A DNA stretch of 64,000 bases, from positions 1,933,355-1,997,354 of the forward strand of contig VWZP01005794.1 in assembly GCA_013396995.1 (NCBI GenBank), read 5' to 3'. Both the position numbers and the translations under genes were made by a program. Below the pieces are notes generated by a model. The model had not been told where the DNA came from and did no database searches. It saw only the letters and a list, made by a program, of their open reading frames with translations. The stretch comes from Dicaeum eximium. Lineage: Eukaryota > Chordata > Aves > Passeriformes > Dicaeidae. Positions 24,571-37,339 of this stretch are shown in pieces (the first letter of the stretch is position 1; every line of letters starts with the position of its first letter).

Positions 24571-27500
24571 CAGGGCATATGTCAAGATGTTCAGTAGGTG
24601 TGAGGCACAGCCCATGATACCCTGTCCATATGGCTACAGCAAGCGTTGCATTTTGCCATTACATGCATAAATAGAAGACATACATTCAACTGTATTTGCA
24701 GCTACAGAAGAAGAAAACAGTTTTTGAAAAAAGTAATTACTATACTCATAAATCCAGAACACAATAAGCCCACAAATAGGAGATAAAAAAAGATAATTTT
24801 CTTGCAAGAATGGCATTGAAACTGAAGTCTCTATTCAGCAAACTGAGTATATTTTCAAAGTTTTAATTTTCAGTTCAACATTAGACTGGAACAGCTAACA
24901 TAGAGTCATTAATGGTAAATCATGCACAGAATTTTCACCTTTATTCACTCTAAAATGAAACGAGAAAATTTTTCTCAACTCCAGAGTTACAAGTAATCAC
25001 AATCAGAATCTACTACTAGAAGGGTAGTACCAAATTGTTTGTCATTTGCACATGTGCACATACACACACCTACAGAGACACAATTAAACTGTGAAAGCTT
25101 TAGTCTGCAAGTTACCTAACATCAAATTTACATCCTTCTAAAAAATTATTTCATCAAAAATTATTGGATTTCACTAGGTTTACTCTAGGGAGACAAAGAG
25201 TTCACTCATAAAAACAAAAATATACAAAGTGTAGGTTCATGGAATACCTGATAATTAAGCCATATTTACACTACAAGGTGTCAAATCCAATGTTCAAGGG
25301 TCTACATGGCACAGAAATGTATCTATTGCAGCATTCAACATGGTCCTCTCTTTATCTGCTGGCAACCTTTTTGTTCAGATTGTCTTTTTTGGACCTAATT
25401 GCAATTTTTTTTCTTAAAATAATCCAAACAAACAAAACAAAAACCCACCCAGTCTTACTGACAGACAGAAATAAAGCTGTTATGTTTATTTTTGCTATCT
25501 CATTTTTATACTGTCCTAAGATCAGAACAAATTTCTTTCCTGTTACATGCTAATTTCTGTATCTGTGCACACATAAACCATTGCAATATTTGCTAGATAA
25601 AATGCTTAGACTGTATCACTTTTGAAAGATACAGTTTTCTTATTTTACAAGCATTTACCCAACTGTGTCTGTCCATCTCTAAGGATGTACAAAATTGTAT
25701 TGGATTGAAAGCTATGAAAACCATTTAGGAGTATACAGCACCTTTAAAACTTTAATACATCTTTCGCATTAAGATTGATATTTTAATTTTCTTTTGCAGG
25801 TAATAACCAAAGATTGATGGATTTTATTTTTAGTGTGTTCACTTTTATTATGTAATAAATGTCTTGCTGTTGGTTATAAGATAATAAAAGTCAATATCAT
25901 ACAAACAATGCCAGAAAACTCTCAAGTGCAAAGGCAATCTGAAGTTAGAGCTAAAACTTTCTATTTCCTTGTACTTCTTTGCCTCAGATGTACTGCACAC
26001 TTTCCTAGGTGAACTGAGATCAGCAAGCAATACTTTGAGTTTTTAGATCTCTCTTGAAAGAGGAGAGCAAGTGGAGCATGGCAGTCCAGACCAAGGCTAT
26101 AAAAAGTATTTGAGGCTGTGCAAAATTTATCAACAAAACTTTGCCAGCAATCAGAAATCAAAAATAATTAGTAATTTTCTTAAAAATATCAAAATAATGC
26201 CCTTCCATCTCCTCTAAAATGTTCAGTGTATTCTATGGTCTGCCTTCCAGTTTTTCAGTACAATCATCATTAAACTTCCAAACTGTCAACAATAAAAATG
26301 TAACTGGTAGACAACCTCTAGCTCATCACCTCATGTATGATAACAAATGAATCCAGTAAAATATCTTTTTTAACCTGACCACTTTTAAGGATCCCATTGG
26401 ACAAAAGACCTACATTCATAAAAAAATAGTCCATCCTGTCCTTGAAAGCCCTGGGGACATGAGGGTAAAAAACCCAATATCTCTGTGTGTTAAGAGAGGT
26501 ACTTATCAAGCAAAAGGGTAAGTACAAGAAACTGTTATGACGTTATGTGAAGACCTGCATACAAATCTGATTACCCGTGTTCAAATTAGAGTAATTGAAT
26601 ATAAAGCAAACGTAGACCAGGACTCCTTAAGTGATCAAGAGCTGGAGAGCTATTAAGAGGATACCAGAAGTTTTTTACAGCCACAGTCTGAGAAATTAAG
26701 ATTAAAATGCAGTCACTATGAAGACACTGGAAGGCAAACATCAGGTCATAAGAAACATTGTACCAGCTGAAGGCAAGGATAGGAAAAAAGGAGACCAAAT
26801 CACATTTACAAGCAGGTTGAAAATTAGATGCGTTCTTAGTGGAAAAATAAACTCTTGGGTAGTTTCCATGCAGTCATATGGAGAGAGGAGAGTGGAAGTA
26901 GTGTAACTAATCTGAAGCTGACCCAAATTATAAAATAATTTTAAATAACAGTTAGCCCCTGTATATTAAGGAGTCTTATCAATAAATAAAGAAGCCTCCT
27001 CATTTGGCTGACATAAGTGGAGACAAAAGGTCTAAAAGGCCCACTTGCACATGTCCTGTCCTGTCATCCTGGCAAGGCACAGGTATTCGGGTCTGACAAC
27101 TGAGATGCTTAAAATTGAATTTGACAGAGAATAAGGCAGTTAACTGACTTCTCACTTTGCATGGAAAGGCACACTTATTTTAAAGATGGAAGACAGGAAT
27201 GTACCAAGATTATATTGGTATACTAACATGATGAAAGAAAATATATTGCACAGTAAAGATTTTTTTATATTCTTGTTACTGTTAAAAATGCAGTGGAGTT
27301 TAAAAAGGTTTACATATATCTTATGCAAGTATACATAAATTTTACACATCTAGCTATCTGAAGACTATTTTTTCCTATTACTTTATTTTCCTGGAATCCC
27401 TTGACACATGAATCTGTTCAACCCAGGGTGAGAATTATGCTACAAAGACAAAAGAAAAATATCATACTTACTGAGGGCAAGACAAGGTACATACTACAAC

Positions 27501-30500
27501 TGCACAGATGAATTGTGAATAAAAACTGTTTGAAAGAGATTTCACAAGCAGATATTCTCTCTATTGCTTCCAACACTCTCTGCAATGATTGTTGCTACTA
27601 AATAAAATCAGATTTTGAATTATTAAGACCTGCCATATAAGGCAAGGGCAGTAATTTTTAGAGAATAAGACATGAGCTTACTCTTCTTTAAGTTTTAAAG
27701 TTACAATAACATTGTATACAAATCTTGTAGGTACACTCCAAGTAATGCTTGTTAAATATAATCATAATTCTTTATGTTTCAGCAAAACACATTCTAGAAG
27801 AAAAAGAACTTTAAATCTGAACAGAAAAGCTAATGCAAAAGTATCTAATCTCCCGTATTATTTGATAAGTACAAACTGCGGGACTCATGTACCACATATT
27901 TGTTCTCAAGCCTAACTACTTAGAGGTCAGTGAAAACCTCACAGGGCTGAGAGATAAGAAAAAAAGCAATGGCAGATTAAATTTGAAAAATATCAGCTTT
28001 AGTAATAGATATATTACTGATGATTTAATAGAGGCTTATCTTCAGCTCACACCAGCTTGCCATCATGTCTGCAGATGTAGGATAACTACAACTTACTACT
28101 AATTAAACTAAGGCAACATTCTTTCACAAGCCTTTTTTCCCCCTCTCTTTCTTTCTTTGTTGTCCTTCTATTTTTCTTTCACCTTAATTTGCTGTTTATT
28201 CAGACTGCAAAAAAAAAGCCCCAGATTACAAAAGCTCCCTGCTCTGGTGCAGTCACACCCTCACTTCTGCCACTGTGGTGGCTTTTGAGCAAAGCTGGAC
28301 TTTGGACTCTTGCAAGCTTTCCAGAACTATTCTCTTGTGATTAACACCTTCATAAGTGCCACTCTATTGCCCCCAGAGACTTTATCTTGCCAACAGACAA
28401 TCATGAGGCAAATTTTTAACAGGAATTCAGTATGTCATACAAGCCTCTTGTCTGTGCCTGTAATTGAAAATGAAAGGAATTGAGACCAGTAGTTAAGTCC
28501 TGAAAATGTAGCACAGCGAATGTCATAGACACTAACTTTTTCTTCATATTCCTTACTGATACAGTGTCAGGAAAAAAAGTCTCTGTCCTGTCCTTGTCCC
28601 TGGTTAATGCTAAGAATTGTCTTACACAGAGGTTAAAACCAGGAGTTTGTATAGCAATGACAGGATTGTGTTTCACAAGCCCCTGCAGTCCAAGTCCTTC
28701 CAGTTTCTGGAAGGAATGTTGATTGGTTTTTTTTTTCTTCTCCTGGTTCAATACTTCATTTTGTTGCCATAGTTAGAAATTCTTGTGGTAACAGAAATTC
28801 AGCAGTGTCTTTTTCAACTTTGTCCCCATTTGTTCTTAGATATGGCATCTGAAAGCTATGGGAGGTAGGAAGACTTCTGTCTGGTTAGCATTTGCAGGCT
28901 CATACTTCAACAAGGGTGACATGCAACATACTCACCACTCTGGCTGTATGGAAAAATAACAGTATAAGGGCAGGAGAAGAATTTGCCATCTCAAAAACTT
29001 CAGCTATAGAAGAATTATAAATAGCCTGGGAGTCCTCAAGTAACATACATTTCAATGTGCAGCACTTTCTGGACCTAAATGGAACCATGAGTATTTTGCA
29101 CTCCACAGATATAGCCTGTGAAAAGGTAACATACTTCTGATAAAAATACCAATTTTAATGTGAGTTTAGAAAGGTGAAAGTTTATGAACTTTCACTATTT
29201 AGATGACTCCAGAGGGGAAAAAAAATAGATTCCCAAATTAATTTGTGTTATGCGTCTCACAAACAGGCAGCACAGGTTTTCTATTTAACCATCCAAGATG
29301 AGACAGAGAGTGCTCTTTAAAACAGCAAATTCTGTCACCAAACCTCTGTTTTAACACAGCAACATGATTTTCTGTTGCTTATTTTCCGTGCTTTATGCTA
29401 GTCTCTTTATTCTTACAGTGGCTTACACAAACAATTTATAAATAAGTGAAAAGAACTGATCAGGCTTTGAAAAGAAAAAAACAAAAATCCCTCCAACACA
29501 CACAGGATTGCATGTTTGGCAGGATGACTAAGCTGCAGTGGGTAACACCACTGAGATGCTCGTTAACTGCAGTGTGGGAATAAAAATGAAAAGCATCAAG
29601 AAGAAAACAAATTCAGAGAGCAAAATGAACTACATTATGAAGCCATAACCCAAAGTTTCTTAATGACACCTGCTTTCTATAAAGTAGATTCCTTGCATGG
29701 TAGGTAGAAAGAATACCTGGTAAAAGGGGTCATGCACAAATAGGAGGAGAAGGAGAAACAGGAACAGAAAGAAGGTCAAATTCTTACACATGCAATTCCA
29801 CATTATGTTCTTCTTGGTACCCTAATTAATTAGGGAAAAAAATAGTATTTTAGGGACTGAATAAAGATAACCTTAAATTGATTTTGATTTTGTTTTGTTT
29901 TCCTATTTTTTCCTCAGTAAAATGAAGTAGCATCTCTAGAACTTCTGAAACCTCTGTCATGTAGGTACATATTTTAGCATGTATTTATTAGGTGACAGTA
30001 CATGCTATTTCTAGAAATAATCTGTGATCCATCATGCAAATCCATCCTAAAGTATTTTTTGGTTTTGGGGATTTTTTTGTAGTCAGTTTTGAAATGAGAA
30101 ATCTTAAAAGCTCTTTCAAAAGCCCTCAAGCTTGACTCGTGCCAGGTTGATGTGCCTGTATCCATTATGTGTGAGCACTAAAAATCCTTCTGCACTGATG
30201 GGACAAGGAAGCAGGAAGCTAGAGTAAAGAAGTTATTTAAAACCACTGCAAACCTAAATTAAGTACTGTGATGTTAAAAGTGCTTCATTTTGTTTGCATT
30301 CTATATTAAAAGACAATGAGTGGCAAAGTTGCATTATATCCCTTTAACTAAATACATAATCAGAAAAAGGAAATAAAAATATTAAACCACAATGTCACAA
30401 GTTCAGTCTTCTTATGATGACATGTGGTTGTTCCCAGGAGAAGAATTAGATTGCTAAAAGAGTGAAACCTATAACAGTGTTTCACAAAGTAATAACTTTG

Positions 30501-31434
30501 AAAGGAACTGAAGAGTGGCAGCGAGTGGCCAGATTTCTCTAGACATTTCCTCTGAAACAGTTGGTGTAAAATTCCCTTGAAATTTCCAAAGCACTTGGCT
30601 CTTAAGGCTTGAATTTGATTTGTGTCACATCATAGTGATTCTTAATGAGCAAAGATTTTCTAGCCTGTAGTTACAAATCACAACTTCCCTTCTTTTTGTT
30701 TTTGAATCTTACTTTCAAATTCATTTTGCACAACTGGCCATTTAGAGTCTACACAAATAATGTTCTGCACCCAACTGAAGTTTATACTGGTCCAATTTGT
30801 AGTTTATTTGTTCAAAAATGGTCTAATCAAAACTTACTCCGTAGAGGACTAACTCTCAGGACCATCTGGATCTGAAGATGACAGAGTTTCTTATCTACCT
30901 CTTCTTACGAGATTCTGGCTGTAACTGACACTTACAGACAGGCACAATTTAAAAATATTCCATGCATTCTCCAACTCTGCCATTCTTTTGGGACTCCAAC
31001 ACCATCAAAGTGGTAAAAAAACCCAAACCATAACAGAAAAACCTCGCTAATTCTTTGCAAAGTTTTTATGTACTGTGACATTCTGTCCACTTTAGTTGTC
31101 ATTGTATATTTTAACCATAAGTGCAAAACAGCATACAGAACACCAGAAGATATTTTCATACACCTCAGTTTTGTCACAATCTTGGCAGCAAAATTAGTTT
31201 TGTGGCTATTTAAACAATGAAGCCATCTGTGAGGCTGATGCTATATCAAAGGAAGTTTACTGCAATACTTGTTCAATGTGCAGCTAAATATTGTCTGCTA
31301 TTATTTGTCTAAAAGATTATTTACCAGAAGCAAGTAAAGAGAGTTTAATACTGAAATTCTCCCAGAACTCATTAATTTCATGTTTGTTTCTGTACTACAA
31401 GTATGCAAGGGGGTAAGGCTGTTCTCTAAATCTT

Positions 31435-31450
31435 AAAAAAAAAAAAAAAA
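31435..31450. repeat. Poly(A) tract
   Basis: Sixteen consecutive A occur in AT-rich intron. No retrocopy body is recognisable in front of the tract. Confidence 0.9.
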
Positions 31451-31989
31451 GTCTCTTCTACTCAAAACTCCAGAAGACTGTGTTTCACTGGAGATCGTGT
31501 TGCACTCCCAGAGACTTCACATACAAGTGAGTCACTATATCAGGCTAAGGAGACATGATGACTACACTCTACACTAAAACTGAACGGAACTGAGGCCAGC
31601 TGGCACATTATTATTAAACTTTCTGAGCCTGCAAAACAGGATGTCTGTGTCCAGATTGCTTGTTCGGAACAGTCACCAGGCTGTACCAACTTCTGAATCA
31701 TTCTCAAGAGTTGTTCAGGAAAGTGCTATTTGGCCCAAACAAAACTCATGCTGTGATCCATCCAAGAGCAATATAGATGGCTGTCAGTGCCTCTGCCCAT
31801 GTCCCGACAGGGACTATATTCTGCTGTAGACAAGGACACTGTGCCTGTATCAGCTGCTCACTCATCCCAGACAAGGAAGAGAAAGAATATCAGCAGCTAC
31901 TGTGGTAGATAGAACTAAACTTTTGGATGGCTCTGTGGTCATGTCACAGATATTTTATAAGTTTCTTGGATGCAAACTTGCTGAGTTTT

Positions 31990-32320
31990 TTCTTCCATGA
32001 GAAAGTATTTTTTCCCTGCAGGTTTCAAATCCTTGTGTATGTGTTTCAAGGACAGAATGCATTCCTTTGCCCTGTCTCCTGATATGGGAGATGTGGTTTT
32101 CTTTTCTCAACCTATGATATAAAGAATTGCTATCTCTCTGACTTGGTAAGCAGTTTCTGGCATTCTTGGACTTTGGGGTATGGAGCTGAAAGAAGCAAGA
32201 TGTAGCTCTGTACCTGGGCAGAAATAGCCCAAATCCTTGTGAACTATAGAGTCATTTTAATAAATAATATAAGCCTTATGATATTGGAGTCAAGAGTCTT
32301 GATTCACCCTGATGGGACTC
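31990..32320 (+). mobile_element. Possible LTR remnant
   Basis: The stretch has TATA-like ATGATATAAAG near 32115, an AATAAATAATATAAGCC poly(A)-signal-like segment near 32261, then GGAGTCAAGAGTCTTGATTC. This order (TATA, then AATAAA, then a short U5-like tail) is LTR-like, but I do not recognise the family and see no clean ends. Confidence 0.3.
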
Positions 32321-34269
32321 CAACAGCAATCATTTGTGACCGCTGAGACATGGGGTAACACGGTCACTGTTGTATCCCTTTTCTATCTGTTAGAGAGCAC
32401 TTTGCTCCTGTTTTTTTTATTAATAATTCTGTGATACATCCCACAGTGAAGAGAAAGAAGCACTAAGACTGTCTTCCCTTTACAATGATTATGCAGGGGA
32501 GAAACCATAAAATTATCTCTGCTGCCACCTCTGATGGCTTCTCACGCATAACCAAGGCACTTTTGGGGTTTGTTTTCAACTTATACCTATTCCTGCCTGC
32601 TTAAATATCCAAACAAAAGAAAATTAAAAATCAGCTAAAAGCATATCCCTACAGGACATGAAGAAGGAGGCAGGGATAAAATCTGCACTGTACTGATAGC
32701 AAGGATCCTATCGACACAAATGCAAAAGACTTAAATATATCAAACAGGCTCTCCCCCCTCCCAGGGCTTTCATACCACTTTTTTCGCCTGGAGATGTTAA
32801 CCTGTTGAATCTCTACCTAGGGCATTTTATGGATTTCTGTAGTCTGAAAGGTACCAGTTCTTGCTGCACTGCCCCTCTAAGATGTAGTCTGGCACATCAA
32901 TTTGCTTCACATAAACCCTGAGAGAGAAAGTGATTTTATGTATCTCTCTGCTAATACTAACCTATTAATTTTTCTCCCCAAAAAGCAGCTCTGTAATCTG
33001 CCAGCTGTTAAATGACAGAGAAGTGAAAGCTTTATATTAATTCAGTTATCACAGCAGCTCTTTTTTGCTAAACCAGTTTTCAATTTACAAAGAGCTTGTC
33101 AAGGTGATAGGTAACATCTCAAGAGACACACACGCTGTGCTTTCATCATTCACCTAAATTTTTAATGTGGTTCCAAGGCTGGCTGTGAAATACCTCCCAA
33201 AAATATAAGTCTTTATGAAACCAACAAAATATTTCAAATTATTAAGTGCCCATTCAGTATATCCAATATGTGGCATTTTTGGGTATTAAAAATCTTCATG
33301 GTTTCTGACAGTTGGAAAATCAGGTTTAGAGTTTGTTTGAACTTTAGATGCTGAATGCTGAAGCAATGCAGGTATACTAATAATGCTGTAAGAATTACTA
33401 CACATTGAATTGCTCCTCAAAATACTTCCACTGAGAGCTAATAAACAGTTTACTAAATGTATTTCAGAAACCCTATTCTTGTGGAACATGAGCAATGTGG
33501 TAGGAGTTTAAACATTTTGTGTCTGACTAGAGTAGGTAACAGCACACACATTTTTCTTGGTCTTATGTAATGTATCAAAATCTGAAGCAAAATTCCAGAG
33601 TTTCAATTTCAGGTGTACAATTTTTGGCAAAATTAAGCAGCATAGAAGTGCATCTTATTTGAAAATAAAGCATTTTGAATTTTTATATCTCACAATTACT
33701 AAACTTTTTTTTCTAGAAGCAGTGAGTGAGATTTAGAAATCTTATGGCTTTATCATTGATTTGAAGTATGTAAGTTCCAATGCCATGTCATACTTGTATT
33801 CATGCTTATCTATAAGTGTTTAGTCAAAGAATTCACAGTCAGAAATTCAAATAATATACAGAATAGACATCTAAATCCAGCAAATGCAAATTGTAAAAAA
33901 CCCCAATTGTTGAAAGAGTGATTGTTAGGAATCAAGGGGACATTATTCTTCTTTCAGTATTTTGGTTTATCAAAACACTACTATTGCTGATGGTCTTTGT
34001 TATAAAAGGTCTCCTTATGAAAGTTACAGACTCCTTTTGGGCAAAGTACTTCTGTCATTCTCATATGTAAATGAAATACAAATGCACAGAGAAGCTGGTC
34101 ATAAAGGTTGCCCTAAAGTCAATGTACTTCAGGGTAGAGTTGTGGAAAGTATTTTCTTCTGACTGACCCAACACATCCCCAGATAAAGGTGGTTTAATAG
34201 TACCGAGATTTAAAGGCTCTGTTGTAATGGATTTTGGGCATTTACAAAGAGAGTATTATTTAAAACTCT

Positions 34270-34640
34270 TCAGAGCATCTAACTTTAGTCATGGCCACAA
34301 GTCTGCAACCCTCCCCACCAGCATGCTGCCCAGTTAGTGACAGGTTTCAGGTGCCAGACCAGTCACCCCAAGAGCATCCTCACCAGAAGGTAGGACTGCT
34401 GGGGCTCAGGGCTTTCCCAGAGAGCTCCTGCCAGCACTGCTGATGTCCCAGCCTTGATGTGGGTCTGTGCTCAGCCCCACAGCTCTGTCTACCCATACCA
34501 GTGTATGTAGGGGTGGACAGACCCCTTGAACACCACCTTCAGCGCTGTCCTGCTCCCCCAGGCTCTGACTGGTGAGACCCATGACCCAGCCAGCCGTGCA
34601 GCACAGATTGTCCTTGCTGCTCCTGATTTCATTTCTAGAG
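34270..34640. repeat. GC-rich unclassified block
   Basis: This is a sharply bounded GC-rich island within AT-rich intron, with CTGGGGCTCAGGGCTTTCCC near 34400. A 109-codon minus-strand frame (34406-34735) crosses it without a recognisable domain. The composition suggests an inserted element, but the family is unknown. Confidence 0.3.
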
Positions 34641-36854
34641 CTTGAGAACCCTTGTTCTATTTCAACACAAGGTAGGTTGCTTCTTACAGGCAGGGCAGTG
34701 GCTTTCATGTAATAATACCGTAATAATGTCAGCAACTCAATCTATAGCTTTCACACCTGACAAACTCAGAAGATACAAGAGCTTACAGAGCTTAAAGTAC
34801 TGCTGTATGAAACTCACACACACCTGGACTAAGGGTCTGCATGTGGAGAAGGAAAACCCCAAAGAACCTAAAAAACCCACATTTCCAGGGATTGTTTGTG
34901 GCTTCCAGAATTTTCCATGTACTCTAACAGATCATAACAGAAAGTATTTAGCATTTTTCAACATACCAAACTGAGAAAAATACCATTTTAAAATAAAGGG
35001 GGCAAGGCATATATAAACAGCAGGCATAAAGCTTAAACAGCAAGATCCTGACCTGCAAAAGGGCTTCATATCCAAAAGTTATGAATATTTTCTCTTCTGA
35101 CATAGTTTGATCACTTGGTTAAATGGCTGCACAGAAGTTTTGCTTGGCTTATTCCCACTGACCATTACAAGCACAGCAATGCTGCCACCGTGACATTTCT
35201 GGTAAACAACGTGCAAAAGTGAATTTACTTCCCCATAAGCACGTGCACGCATTTCTTTTGGAAGCATGACACCCAAGAGATAATCAAACCAATATGAGGA
35301 AAAAAATGAATGAGAAAATAAAAGCTATTCGTAGCACAATGATGACAATTAAAAAACCCCACAAAAGTATAAAAGGAAATATGTAAGAAGATGTTACTAG
35401 ACCATTTCAGAAAAACACATATACCTTGTGTCAATCAGAAACCCCATATCAATGATGTGGGCTCAATGGCATGAATTGTGGTAATGGCTGTTTATCAAAC
35501 CATAAAAACAGTGAAAAAGTATATTAATGTTAAATAAAATTATTACCATGTAAGGAATACTTTAATCCAATATTTTCCTAACATCAAGAATAATTGGTTA
35601 TTTTTTCCCTCTAATTCCAACATGGTTTTAAGATTGCTTTGAATATTTGTCTGTCAGTTTGACTAACAGTTGTAGAAGATGTGGCCAAACAGATAATTTG
35701 TCTTATCTGCTGCAGCAAATGAAATCGGCTTGTATTATTTCTGGGGATAAGACAAATTCTGTAAAAAGCAAATCTCAGCTGTCAAACAGAAGGACTGTTG
35801 CTTTTAAGTACAACACTGAATTAGCAGTAAACAAAGTAAGAGTCACCTGAGCAGCTGTAAGGGAGAGCTCAGTAAAACTTGGATGGCTTTCATAGGTAAA
35901 CCAGGACCTCTTTTTCTTTTAAATCAAAATAACCAATGCGCAGTTTCATTGTTTGCAGGCCCCATCATAAGCTCAGCATATATGCACACTACAGTGATAA
36001 AAAAAATAAAGTTTTGTGCACATTGTTCTTTTGAATATACACTACATAAGAACTCCCTGAGCTGACTTTTCCAAAACAGAAACACAGTAGATCCTGTTTG
36101 CTCTTTATAAAATGCAGAATTGTTATCTTACCTCTTCCTGTGTTTTATGTGGTATTAAATAACGTAGAAAACTCAGGATTTCTTCTAGCACTACATAAAG
36201 TAACCTTACAGTTTGAACATATACTGTAAAGTTTAAAATGCATTTGATGGCTTAAATAGTCACAGGAGGAAATCTTATTTACCTATCAGTTTTACACCTC
36301 CAAGCAGGGCAGCGCTGTGTAAAAGTATTTTGTCATTCCTTGACCTTCATACCAGGCTGATTCCCCTGCTGTTGGGGGACTAAGGCATATGAGCTTTTGC
36401 AGTGTACAAGGCCAGAGACGATACTACATGGATGAAAAACATGGAAAACATCCTGTTCTACTGAACACTATTTACAGGTTTTAACTGCAGCATGTTACTT
36501 TGATACCTCATTTCTTCCAAGACCTCATAGCTTTTAATTTAAGTAAACAAGAAATCATATGGACAAAAAATAGAAGTGAAGCAAAAAAATTCAAAAGACT
36601 CATTATGGTCCCCATAAAGATAAGTATCTAACTTTAGCAGAAATCTGTAGGTTTTTTGTAAGTCCATTTAAAAAATTTACGCTGAAATAACTCTGAAACA
36701 TTTTTATTATTCATTGCATTTCATTAGAATTAGGGTAGACTAAGGCTCTAAGGCACAAGAGGTCTCACCCACAGCCGCATGTTCATGAAGTCTGAGATCT
36801 GGGAGTTAAAACTTTCATAGTATTAGCTTTTCCCCCCACATTTGTCTGCCTGCT

Positions 36855-37339
36855 TGTTGTGGTTTAGAAATGCTACTCCCCAGTTTAGTCCCCCTCTCTT
36901 CCCCATTCCTGACTGAGACTTCAAAATGTGTCCAAAGAGGAGAACTGGAGGCACATATGGTAAAGATGACAGTTCAGATGAGAACAATGTACTGGAATCA
37001 GCAATGAGATAAGAAAATGAACAGCAACTGCAACAATACCAATAACAAACGTGTACAATAAAAGGGTGATTCACACACAAGATGCTGACCCAGCCCTACC
37101 TGACCAGACACACAGCCCACTGGTGACTCCCCACCCCAACCACTCCCCTGTCTGCCATCCTTATTCCATCAGAAGGAACACTATTTGCAAAAGAGGGAGT
37201 GTCCTTTTCTCCCACCCCTGGCAATGACATATGATGGTTTGAATAAAATTAGGTTCTTAGTCATGCCCACATGGCTCCAGGCTCTGTCCCCTCACAGCTA
37301 CTGCAAAAACTTAGCCCTGTCCTTGGATGAAATCAGGCA
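36855..37339 (-). mobile_element. Solo LTR of an avian endogenous retrovirus
   Basis: The block starts TGTTGTGG (36855) and ends GGCA (37339), the TG...CA ends expected of an LTR. On the plus strand GACATATGATGGTTTGAATA and CTGTCCCCTCACAGCTACTG match, in reverse, segments of the LTR at 40.8 kb, which places this copy on the minus strand. The far end reads as GGGGAGTAGCATTTCTAAACC on that strand, ending in CACAACA. No coding internal region or partner LTR is adjacent, so it is a solo LTR. I could not see a target-site duplication. Confidence 0.7.

Noticed and set aside
25239..25553. 104-codon plus-strand frame as a small membrane protein gene
   Set aside because: It lies in AT-rich intron with no domain or recognisable promoter; Phe/Leu/Ile richness reflects T-rich DNA.
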